This document shows positions 1 to 6,342 of a stretch of 20,240 bases of DNA, one piece after another. The stretch is from assembly GCA_019421525.1 (NCBI GenBank), contig JAHZFC010000023.1, positions 1-20,240 of the forward strand, in the 5' to 3' direction. The stretch comes from Clostridiales bacterium. GTDB taxonomy: Bacteria > Bacillota > Clostridia > Oscillospirales > Oscillospiraceae. A program made the translations under genes and the position numbers. The notes beneath the pieces are model-generated. The model was given only the letters and a program-made list of their open reading frames with translations. It was not told where the DNA came from and searched no databases. Position 1 is the first letter of the stretch. Each line of letters starts with the position of its first letter.

Positions 1-2
1 CC

Positions 3-230
3 TTTTTGAAAAGCTATGCCGCCATCTGTCTGGAGGGCTGCGTCATCGTATTGGCCTGTGTGATCTTCTCCGCCTTTGCCGCCTCGCCCCCGGCCATGGC
101 GGACAGCACCCTGGCCCCGGCCACCATCGTGTGGAACTACATCGGGGAGACAATTTTCAGCATGCTGGTGCTGGTGGGCGCCATCAAGATGAGCGACCGG
201 CTCATCCGGGAGCTGATGGGGCTGGGGTGA
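3..230 (+). CDS. TrbL/VirB6-like conjugal transfer membrane protein, C-terminal fragment (cut by window edge)
   Basis: This is the last 75 residues of a larger protein; the frame is already open at the first bases and no start is visible. It has two hydrophobic segments, one at the left edge (around LEGCVIVLACVIFSAFA) and one in the second half (around ETIFSMLVLVGAIKM), separated by a short polar loop, and ends in a charged tail. The phrase FLKSYAAICLEGCVIV is what I know from the C-terminus of VirB6/TrbL-like proteins (CD1112-type) of Firmicute conjugative transposons, which form the inner-membrane channel of the type IV secretion apparatus. The position upstream of PrgI and VirB4 genes fits that order. 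The codon at 6-8 (TTG) could be read as a start, but the in-frame upstream codon and the family resemblance argue for a truncated gene. Confidence 0.75.
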   Translation, partial: FLKSYAAICLEGCVIVLACVIFSAFAASPPAMADSTLAPATIVWNYIGETIFSMLVLVGAIKMSDRLIRELMGLG

Positions 231-260
231 ACGGGCTGTCCGTCGCTATGTTGGAACAAG

Positions 261-299
261 GGAGAAAAGAACTGGACCAGCCTACTCAGGCTGGTCCAG
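261..299 (-). terminator. Rho-independent terminator of the minus-strand nucleotidyltransferase gene
   Basis: A perfect 12-bp stem (272-283 with 288-299) has a 4-nt loop. Read on the minus strand it is followed by TTCTTTTCTCC (271 down to 261), a usable U-rich tract. It lies 60 bp beyond the stop of the minus-strand gene at 359. Confidence 0.65.
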
Positions 300-358
300 G
301 ACCTCAAGACAATAGGTCTTCAGCGCCGGGGTTGTGTGTCAAAGCGCCCCGACTGCGG

Positions 359-655
359 TCAAGCGCTTTCATAGAGCAGCACCTCGTCCTTCTGAACTTC
401 CCGAAGAAAGTCCTCATCCATCCCGGCGGTGGAGATCAGGTCCACATGGGTGCCCAGGGCATCCTCCAGGTCGCCCAGCAGCCCGGCAAAGGCAAGGCCC
501 CGGATGGAGCCTTTGTCGATGCGCAGATCGATGTCGCTGTCGGCAGTCATATCCCCTCTGGCATAAGAGCCGAACAGATAGACCCGCTCCGCGCCGTACT
601 GCCGGGCCAGGTCGGAAACAATTTTTTGAATGTCCGAAATAGAATGGACTGCCAT
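359..655 (-). CDS. MntA-type minimal nucleotidyltransferase (orphan antitoxin-like)
   Basis: A 98-residue protein of the minimal nucleotidyltransferase (MNT, DNA polymerase beta-like) fold. The active-site signature GS-X10-DxD is complete: G29-S30 in FGSYARGD, then D41 and D43 in SDIDLRI, with a third acidic residue at D72 (THVDLIS). MntA proteins are known to AMPylate and silence HEPN-family RNase toxins (HepT) encoded next door. No HEPN partner is present here; the upstream minus-strand gene encodes a small membrane protein instead. I chose the ATG at 655 because AGGAAAGGTGG sits about 7 nt before it; an upstream in-frame start at 691 lacks such a site and adds 12 unlike residues. It lies opposite to the conjugation operon, so it is cargo rather than part of the transfer machinery. 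Fold sure; biological role uncertain. Confidence 0.85.
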   Translation of the reverse strand: MAVHSISDIQKIVSDLARQYGAERVYLFGSYARGDMTADSDIDLRIDKGSIRGLAFAGLLGDLEDALGTHVDLISTAGMDEDFLREVQKDEVLLYESA

Positions 656-736
656 AGGGGACACCACCTTTCCTTGTGTCCAGTATATCACAAGAGCATT
701 GGAAACAAAAGCACTTTTTGCGGGAAAATGGCCCGC

Positions 737-967
737 TCACCGCCTCACCCACCGGACCAGGGAGACCACCCAGGACAGGGCGGTCAGGATCAGCATGGCA
801 TACCAGATGCCGTTGGCCAGGGCGTAGTGAGTGTAGTACCACTGGTGGAACAATGTGGGGACGATGAGCGCATAAGCCAATGGAACAGCCAGCCGGAGCC
901 GTGCCGCCAGCCGGAACAGCAGGCAGAGAAGCAAAAGTCCAAATCCAAAGAATAAACCAACCATCAT
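737..967 (-). CDS. Small membrane protein of unknown function, upstream partner of the nucleotidyltransferase gene
   Basis: A 76-residue hydrophobic protein that I do not recognise. It has a first membrane segment at residues 2-20 (VGLFFGFGLLLLCLLF), a second at about 24-39 (LRLAVPLAYALIVPTLF) and a third at about 48-70 (NGIWYAMLILTALSWVVSLV), ending in a basic RWVRR tail that should stay in the cytoplasm by the positive-inside rule. The start is the ATG at 967 because AAGGAGG lies about 6-7 nt upstream. It ends 81 bp before the nucleotidyltransferase start on the same strand, so the two are probably co-transcribed. Its size and position suggest either a toxin-like or a superinfection-type cargo protein, but no motif supports a specific function. 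Confidence 0.6.
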   Translation of the reverse strand: MMVGLFFGFGLLLLCLLFRLAARLRLAVPLAYALIVPTLFHQWYYTHYALANGIWYAMLILTALSWVVSLVRWVRR

Positions 968-993
968 GTCGGCCCCCTCCTTCCAAGGTTTGT

Positions 994-1093
994 GGCATGT
1001 TGGCAGCATGCCTGTGGATCAACCGGAATCGGTTGATCCACGCGGGATCACCGCGGTATTTTTTGAAGCAGCGATATGGCTGTTTCAAAAAAT
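994..1093. repeat. Cluster of consecutive stem-loops upstream of the minus-strand cargo genes
   Basis: This gene-free stretch is almost wholly made of inverted repeats: GGCATG/CATGCC at 994-1012, a perfect 12-bp stem with a 4-nt loop at 1014-1041, a 5-bp GC stem (1041-1055) followed by ATTTTTT, and a near-perfect stem with ATTTTTTGAA/TTCAAAAAAT ends at 1058-1093. The GC stem plus T-run is terminator-like on the + strand. No open frame with a ribosome site fits here. Together with the next feature it makes up the whole 318-bp space between the two divergently oriented gene sets. Confidence 0.6.
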
Positions 1094-1107
1094 CAGGCAT
1101 TGCTGCA

Positions 1108-1218
1108 ATACATACCGGCCTGGGGCACATCGGTGCCCCGGAGCGCAGCGCATGGCTGGATGGCTCCAGCCCATGCGCTGGAACAAAGCCGCGCCCTGCG
1201 GCTTTGTTGTGTATGTAT
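1108..1218. other. Cloverleaf-forming intergenic element (candidate structured RNA or fold-back element)
   Basis: An 8-bp closing stem, ATACATAC (1108-1115) with GTATGTAT (1211-1218), encloses three hairpins in a row. Hairpin A is GGGGCAC-ATCG-GTGCCCC (1122-1139). Hairpin B is a 15-bp stem with one bulged C (1146-1160 with 1165-1180). Hairpin C is a perfect 11-bp stem (1182-1192 with 1198-1208) with loop GCCCT. Nearly every base is in a helix. The arrangement is strand-symmetric, so orientation is open; read on the minus strand it is followed by a T-run at 1092-1087. I know no Rfam family it matches. It may be a non-coding RNA, a DNA hairpin element such as a palindromic mobile repeat, or a transfer-related origin. 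Confidence 0.5.
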
Positions 1219-1285
1219 AGCATACGCCGAGCAAAACCGCAAGGGGCTGTGTGGCAAAAGTCAAAGAAAGCAGAGGTGACCGAAC

Positions 1286-1639
1286 ATAGAAGTACGCATC
1301 AACAAGGAAGTGCGAAACTATCAGGAGAGCCTGTTCTTCGGGCTCTCCCTGCGCCAGCTGATCTTCGCCCTGCTGGCGGTGGCCGTGGCGGTGGGGGCCT
1401 ACTTCACGCTGCGCCCGGTGCTGGGCACGGGGGAGGTGGGCTGGGTCTGTGTGCTGTGCGCCTTCCCCTTCGCCCTGGGAGGCTTCTTCCAGTACAATGG
1501 CATGACCCTGGAGCAGTTCCTCCTGGCCTATGTCCGCTCGGAATTTCTCTACCCGAGGAAGCTGGTCTACAAATCGGAAAACCTGTACGCAAAGTGCATG
1601 GAGCGCTCCAGTCTGAAGGGGGTGCTGAAGGTTGAGTAA
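1286..1639 (+). CDS. PrgI-family conjugal transfer membrane protein (apparent ATA start)
   Basis: A small inner-membrane component of the type IV secretion system (VirB3-like role), typically encoded just before VirB4 in Firmicute conjugative elements. Family members usually begin MEVRINKEVRNY; here the frame reads IEVRINKEVRNYQESLF, so the conserved N-terminus begins at an ATA codon (1286-1288). GAGGTG (1273-1278) lies 7 nt before it, ideal spacing, while the next legal start, GTG at 1310, has AAGGA only about 1-2 nt away and would delete the first eight conserved residues. An in-frame TGA at 1277 rules out any start further upstream. Two membrane segments follow, around LRQLIFALLAVAVAVGAYF and GWVCVLCAFPFALGGFF, then a cytoplasmic tail. 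The stop overlaps the VirB4 start by 8 bp, implying translational coupling. Family assignment sure; start codon uncertain. Confidence 0.85.
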   Translation: MEVRINKEVRNYQESLFFGLSLRQLIFALLAVAVAVGAYFTLRPVLGTGEVGWVCVLCAFPFALGGFFQYNGMTLEQFLLAYVRSEFLYPRKLVYKSENLYAKCMERSSLKGVLKVE

Positions 1640-3983
1640 GACCTTACAGACCGCCCTGAAGCGGGACCGGGAGCGGTACAAAGTCCCACGCTCCGTCCAG
1701 GACGCCATCCCCATCCGCCGCATCTGGCCGGATGGGGTCTTTTGTTTTGGCAGCACCTACTCCAAGACCATCCGCTTTTCCGACATCAACTACGCCATCG
1801 CCTCCAAAGAGGACAAGACGGCCATGTTCCTGGGCTGGTCCGAGCTGCTCAACGCCCTGGACGCCGGGTCCGTCACCAAGATCACCATCAACAACAAGCG
1901 GGTGGACCGCCAGGACTTTGAGCGCACCATCCTCCTGCCCGCCCAGGGGGACGGCCTGGACGGCTACCGCAAGGAGTACAACGACATGCTCACCGGCAAG
2001 GTGACCGATACGTCCAACAGCGTGGTCCAGGAGCGGTATCTCACCCTGTCCACCCACCGGAAGGACGTGGGCGAGGCCCGGACCTTCTTTGACCGGGTGT
2101 CCGGGGAGGTATCCCGCCGCCTGTCTGCCCTGGGCTCAAGAGGGGAGGAGCTGGACGCACCCCAGCGCCTGCGGGTGCTCCACGGCTTCTACCGGGCGGG
2201 GGATGAGGCCCCCTTTGCCTTTGACATGAAGGGGTCCATGCGCTGGGGCCGGTCCTTTAAGGACGCCGTCTGTCCGGACAGCCTGGAGTACAAGAAGGAC
2301 CACTTCGTCATGGGGGACAAGTACGGGCGAGTGCTGTTTTTGAAGGAGTACGCCAGCTATATCAAAGATGCCATGGTGGGCGAGCTCACCGGCCTGGACC
2401 GGACCATGATGCTGTCCATCGACGTGATCCCCGTGCCCACCGACGAGGCGGTGCGGGAGATGCAGGACCGCCTGCTGGGGGTGGAGACCAACGTCACCAA
2501 CTGGCAGCGGCGGCAGAACAGCAACAACAATTTCTCCGCCGTGGTGCCCTACGACCTGGAGCAGCAGCGGAAAGAGACCCGGGAGATGCTGGACGACCTG
2601 ACAACAAGGGACCAGCGGATGTTCTACGCCGTGGTCACCCTGGTCCACCTGGCGGACAGCAAGGAGCAGCTGGACAGCGACACCAAGGCCCTCCAGTCCA
2701 TCGCCCGCACCCACCTGTGCCAGCTGACCACCCTGCACTGGCAGCAGGCGGAGGGGCTGGACACCGCCTTGCCTTTGGGCCTGCGGCGGATCGACGCCCT
2801 GCGCACCCTGATCACCGAATCCCTGGCGGTGCTCATCCCCTTCAAGGCCCAGGAGATCCGCCACCGGCACGGGGCGTACTACGGCCAGAACTCCATCAGC
2901 AAGGACCTGATCCTGGCGGACCGCTGGGAACTGCTCAACGCCAACGGCTTTGTACTTGGGGTGTCCGGCTCGGGCAAGTCCTTCACCGCCAAGCGGGAAA
3001 TGGCCGCCCTGGCCCTGTCCACCCAGGATGACATCATCGTCATCGACCCGGAGGCGGAATACCGGCCCCTCATTGAAGGGCTGGGGGGACAGGTCATCGG
3101 GATCTCCGCCACCTCCCCCAACCACATCAACGCCATGGACATGGAGCAGGGATATGGAGATGGGGAGAACCCGGTGGTCCTCAAGTCCGAGTTCCTGCTG
3201 TCCCTGTGTGAGCAGCTCATGGGGGCGGGCCAGCTGTCCGCCCGGGAGAAGTCCATCATCGACCGGTGCGCCGCCCAGTGCTACCGGGACTACCTGCGGC
3301 GGGGCTGCCGGGGAGTGGCCCCCACCCTCCAGGACTTTCACGCCGAACTGCTGCGCCAGCCCGAGCCGGAGGCCCGGGACGTGGCTCTGGCCATTGAGCT
3401 GTTCACCCAGGGCAGCCTGAACACCTTCGCCAAGCCCACCAACGTGGACACCGACGCCCGCATCCTCTGCTATGACATCCGGGACCTGGGGCGGCAGCTG
3501 CTGCCGGTGGGCATGCTGGTGGTGCTGGACAGCATCTTCAACCGGATCATCCGCAACCGGGCCCGGGGGCGCAACACCTGGGTCTATATCGACGAGATCT
3601 ATCTGCTGTTCCAGCATGAGTACAGCGCCAATTTCCTGTTCACCCTGTGGAAGCGGGTGCGGAAGTACCGGGCCTGCTGCACAGGGATTACTCAGAATGT
3701 GGATGATCTCCTCCAGTCCCACACCGCCCGTACCATGCTGGCCAACAGCGAATTTTTGGTGATGCTCAACCAGGCGGCCACCGACCGGGCGGAGTTGGCC
3801 CGGCTGCTGAACATCTCGGACACCCAGCTGTCCTACATCACCAACGTGGAGCCGGGGCGGGGGCTCATCAAGTGCGGCAGCGCCATCGTGCCCTTCCAGG
3901 ACGATTTTCCCCGCCACACCCGGCTGTACCAGCTGATGACCACAAAGCCCTCGGACTCGGACAGCGCCATGATGGCCGCCTGA
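1632..3983 (+). CDS. VirB4-like conjugation ATPase (CD1110-type)
   Basis: A 783-residue cytoplasmic/membrane-associated ATPase that powers assembly and substrate transfer of the type IV secretion apparatus. The N-terminal half carries the family's VirB4 domain (DGVFCFGSTYSKTIRFSDINYA; NVTNWQRRQNSNNNFSAVVP). The Walker A motif GVSGSGKS is at residues 443-450, an IDPEAEY segment follows near 472, the Walker B acidic pair is D654-E655 in YIDEIYLLF, and the C-terminal motifs ITQNVDDLLQS and ANSEFLVMLNQ are present. Length and motif order match intact family members closely, so this gene looks functional. The start is TTG at 1632, inside the end of the PrgI gene; the sequence from SKTLQTALKRDRERY onward matches the family N-terminus, which supports that start. 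The next gene begins one base after its stop. Confidence 0.95.
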   Translation: MSKTLQTALKRDRERYKVPRSVQDAIPIRRIWPDGVFCFGSTYSKTIRFSDINYAIASKEDKTAMFLGWSELLNALDAGSVTKITINNKRVDRQDFERTILLPAQGDGLDGYRKEYNDMLTGKVTDTSNSVVQERYLTLSTHRKDVGEARTFFDRVSGEVSRRLSALGSRGEELDAPQRLRVLHGFYRAGDEAPFAFDMKGSMRWGRSFKDAVCPDSLEYKKDHFVMGDKYGRVLFLKEYASYIKDAMVGELTGLDRTMMLSIDVIPVPTDEAVREMQDRLLGVETNVTNWQRRQNSNNNFSAVVPYDLEQQRKETREMLDDLTTRDQRMFYAVVTLVHLADSKEQLDSDTKALQSIARTHLCQLTTLHWQQAEGLDTALPLGLRRIDALRTLITESLAVLIPFKAQEIRHRHGAYYGQNSISKDLILADRWELLNANGFVLGVSGSGKSFTAKREMAALALSTQDDIIVIDPEAEYRPLIEGLGGQVIGISATSPNHINAMDMEQGYGDGENPVVLKSEFLLSLCEQLMGAGQLSAREKSIIDRCAAQCYRDYLRRGCRGVAPTLQDFHAELLRQPEPEARDVALAIELFTQGSLNTFAKPTNVDTDARILCYDIRDLGRQLLPVGMLVVLDSIFNRIIRNRARGRNTWVYIDEIYLLFQHEYSANFLFTLWKRVRKYRACCTGITQNVDDLLQSHTARTMLANSEFLVMLNQAATDRAELARLLNISDTQLSYITNVEPGRGLIKCGSAIVPFQDDFPRHTRLYQLMTTKPSDSDSAMMAA

Positions 3984-3984
3984 T

Positions 3985-6273
3985 ATGGACAAAATCAAGG
4001 AGAAGCCCCAGGGCAGTTCCGCCGTCCGGGAGAAGGGGGCGGACGCCGTCCGCCGGGGGCTGGAGAGCGGCGCAGACCGCCTGCGCACCCAGCTGCGGGA
4101 CGCCGCCCAGCAGGGACAGCGGGACGAGTACGGCGGCGACCAGATCGAGGACGTCGCCGCCCGTGTCCCGGGGCGTGCAGAGCGGGCCGCGGAGGGGCTG
4201 GCCCGGGGCAGGAAGCGCCCGGAGAAGGCCCAGTCTGGGGCGGAGCACACCGGACAGGCTGGAACAGCGACACCAGGAAGGACCGGGCCCCAAGGGGACA
4301 CGGGCCGCCCGATCATTAAGACCCGGGAGGCGGTCGCCCCCATGGGAGACAGAGAGGGACTGCCCGGCGGAGCAGCAGGGCCAGCGGCCCCACGACACTC
4401 ATGGCCCCGCCGAGAAAGAGATGTAACATGTACGAGTGCAGACAACGAAACCGCTGTTCCCGCGCCTGGTCAGGAGAGCCAAATACCAGGGCAAGACCGG
4501 TACCGCCCGGCGGTGAAGACCAAGGAAGCCTACATTCGGCAGCAGACCGCAACCCCGGTGACCCATCAGCCTCAGGGCGGAAGCCAGGGGACAGCGGTGT
4601 TCGTCCGGGAGCGGGGACGGCAGAGGTCGGCGGATGCCGCCGGAAAAGGCATGACCCGCAGGGGCAGAGACGAAAAAAACGGCCCGTTGGTCGGGCTGGA
4701 ACCCTGTGCGGAAGCGGACGGCAAGGCGCAGCCTTTGGAACGTCCACCGTCCCATTCCGCCCAGGCTGGCCCAAGGGCTCAGCCGGTAACTCAGGGGCGG
4801 CAGCATGTGGTCCAAAGCGGGGCGGACATCCCCGTCCCTGGGGGCAATGCCCGCAAGAGTTCGCCCCTGGCCACAGGCCGGGCCGACAGGAGGACCGTGA
4901 CCGCAGGAAATGACGGTCCTGCCCCTCTCCCCGGGCAGGCCCAGAAAACGGCGGCGCATCCCATGGATAAGCGGCCCGAATCGATCCGCACCAGAGGGGC
5001 AGACCGGGCCGGGAGAAGGGCGGTCAAGACCCTGGACCGGGGTCAGCCCGCCGCCGGGACAGCGGCCCAGCCAGGCCGGCAGGCGGCCCAAGGAGCCCAG
5101 GCCGTCCGCCAGACCCAATCGGCCAAACGGGCCGCGTCTGCGGCGGGAAAAGGGGCGAAAAAGGCCGCCCAGCGGGCTGGAAGCGCGGTGAAAGGGGCGC
5201 TGGCAGCGGTCCGCAGCGTGGCCGCCCTGCTGGCCGCGGGCGGCGGCGTGGTGTTGGCGGTGGTGCTGCTCATCTGCACCGTGGGCCTGCTGCTGTTGTC
5301 CCCCTTCGGGATCTTCTTTTCCGGCCAGCGGCAGGAGCCGGGGACGGTCCCCCCCAACGGGGCCATCGCCCAGGTAAACATCGACCTGGCGGACTATCTA
5401 TCCGAACTGCAAGCCGGGGACTACGCCGGCATCCAGCTGGACGGCCAGCTCCCGGACTGGCGGGAGGTGCTGGCGGTGTTTGCCGTTCGGACCACTTTGG
5501 GGGCGGATGGCGTGGACGTACTCACCCTGGATTCAGACCGGGTGGAGCGGTTGAAGAAGGTGTTTTGGGACATGACCGCCATCACCACAGAGACCGAGGA
5601 GACTGACGCCGGGACCGTCCTGCACCTCACCGTGGAGGCCAAGACCGCCGACGAGATGCGGGAACTATATGGGTTTACCGATGAACAAAACATCACGCTG
5701 GACGAGCTGCTGGCGGAGACGGAACTGCTGGACGGCCTCATCACCGACCTGTCCATCTCCCAGGCGGACGCCGCGGCGCTGGTAGAGGCGCTCCCGGAGG
5801 ATTTAGCCCCCGTACGCCGGGCGGTGGTGGAGACGGCCTGCTCCCTGGTGGGCAAGGTGAACTACTGGTGGGGCGGGAAATCCCTCACCCTGGGGTGGGA
5901 TGACCGCTGGGGCTGCCTGCGGAAGGTGACCGCCGAGGGCAGCGTGACCTCCGGCCAGTACCGCCCCTACGGGCTGGACTGTTCCGGCTTTGTGGACTGG
6001 GTATTTTACAACGCCACCAATGGCGGGTACGTCATCGGCCACGGGGGCGGAGCCGCCGCCCAGCACAGCTACTGTGAGCCTATCGACTGGGAGGATGCCC
6101 AGCCTGGGGACCTGGTGTTTTACCCCGAGGACTCCCATGTGGGCATCGTGGGCGGCTGGGACGAGGAAGGGCAGCTGCGCATCATCCACTGCGCCAGCAG
6201 CTACAACAACACGGTGATCACCGGGCTGGAGGGGTTCACCTCCATTGCCCGGCCAGTCTATTACGGCGAATAG
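3985..6273 (+). CDS. CD1108-type conjugation cell-wall hydrolase with NlpC/P60 domain
   Basis: A 762-residue membrane-anchored peptidoglycan hydrolase that would open the wall for the transfer channel. Residues 1-400 are a long, low-complexity, Arg/Gly/Ala/Gln-rich cytoplasmic region with spaced IKTREA, VKTKEAY and AVKTLDRG motifs and an Ala/Gln-rich helical stretch just before the membrane. One membrane segment lies at about 408-445 (ALLAAGGGVVLAVVLLICTV). The extracytoplasmic part ends in an NlpC/P60 domain with catalytic C666 (YGLDCSGFVDW), H718 (DSHVGIVGG) and a third polar residue at H735 (IIHCASS). The usual family order is VirB4 then this gene, and the one-base gap to VirB4 suggests coupled translation. 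The disordered N-terminal half has competing open frames, but the conserved KTREA/KTKEAY motifs confirm the chosen frame. Confidence 0.9.
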   Translation: MDKIKEKPQGSSAVREKGADAVRRGLESGADRLRTQLRDAAQQGQRDEYGGDQIEDVAARVPGRAERAAEGLARGRKRPEKAQSGAEHTGQAGTATPGRTGPQGDTGRPIIKTREAVAPMGDREGLPGGAAGPAAPRHSWPRRERDVTCTSADNETAVPAPGQESQIPGQDRYRPAVKTKEAYIRQQTATPVTHQPQGGSQGTAVFVRERGRQRSADAAGKGMTRRGRDEKNGPLVGLEPCAEADGKAQPLERPPSHSAQAGPRAQPVTQGRQHVVQSGADIPVPGGNARKSSPLATGRADRRTVTAGNDGPAPLPGQAQKTAAHPMDKRPESIRTRGADRAGRRAVKTLDRGQPAAGTAAQPGRQAAQGAQAVRQTQSAKRAASAAGKGAKKAAQRAGSAVKGALAAVRSVAALLAAGGGVVLAVVLLICTVGLLLLSPFGIFFSGQRQEPGTVPPNGAIAQVNIDLADYLSELQAGDYAGIQLDGQLPDWREVLAVFAVRTTLGADGVDVLTLDSDRVERLKKVFWDMTAITTETEETDAGTVLHLTVEAKTADEMRELYGFTDEQNITLDELLAETELLDGLITDLSISQADAAALVEALPEDLAPVRRAVVETACSLVGKVNYWWGGKSLTLGWDDRWGCLRKVTAEGSVTSGQYRPYGLDCSGFVDWVFYNATNGGYVIGHGGGAAAQHSYCEPIDWEDAQPGDLVFYPEDSHVGIVGGWDEEGQLRIIHCASSYNNTVITGLEGFTSIARPVYYGE

Positions 6274-6279
6274 CGGCAA

Positions 6280-6311
6280 GCGGGGCGTGGTCATCCACGC
6301 CCCGCGCTTTT
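6280..6311 (+). terminator. Probable weak terminator after the NlpC/P60 gene
   Basis: A perfect 11-bp stem (6280-6290 with 6295-6305, loop TCAT) is followed by GCTTTT. The U-run is only four long, so termination may be partial, or the stem may protect the 3' end of the conjugation transcript. It separates the transfer genes from the DUF6017 gene. Confidence 0.5.
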
Positions 6312-6342
6312 GAAAACAGAACGATATGAGGAGTGACTATAC

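Noticed and set aside
1014..1093. CRISPR-like repeat array
   Set aside because: The repeats are inverted rather than direct, differ from each other and have no uniform spacers or cas genes nearby.
994..1218. tRNA gene or known riboswitch as an explanation of the cloverleaf
   Set aside because: The arm lengths (7, 15 and 11 bp), the absence of a T-loop GTTCRA motif and of a CCA/acceptor pattern exclude a tRNA. No riboswitch core that I know is visible.
1085..1756. Minus-strand 223-codon open frame across the hairpin region and PrgI gene
   Set aside because: It runs through the inverted repeats and opposite two conserved conjugation genes, with no ribosome site or domain.
2136..4445. A 769-codon open frame on the minus strand opposite the VirB4 gene
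   Set aside because: It is a mirror of the VirB4 coding bias (few TTA, CTA and TCA codons in a GC-rich gene). The protein is a low-complexity mix without domains, and VirB4 on the other strand is unmistakable.
4399..5118. Several long open frames on both strands over the N-terminal half of the NlpC/P60 protein
   Set aside because: The region is GC-rich and low-complexity, so all frames stay open. The KTREA/KTKEAY motifs and continuity into the membrane and NlpC domains identify the real frame.
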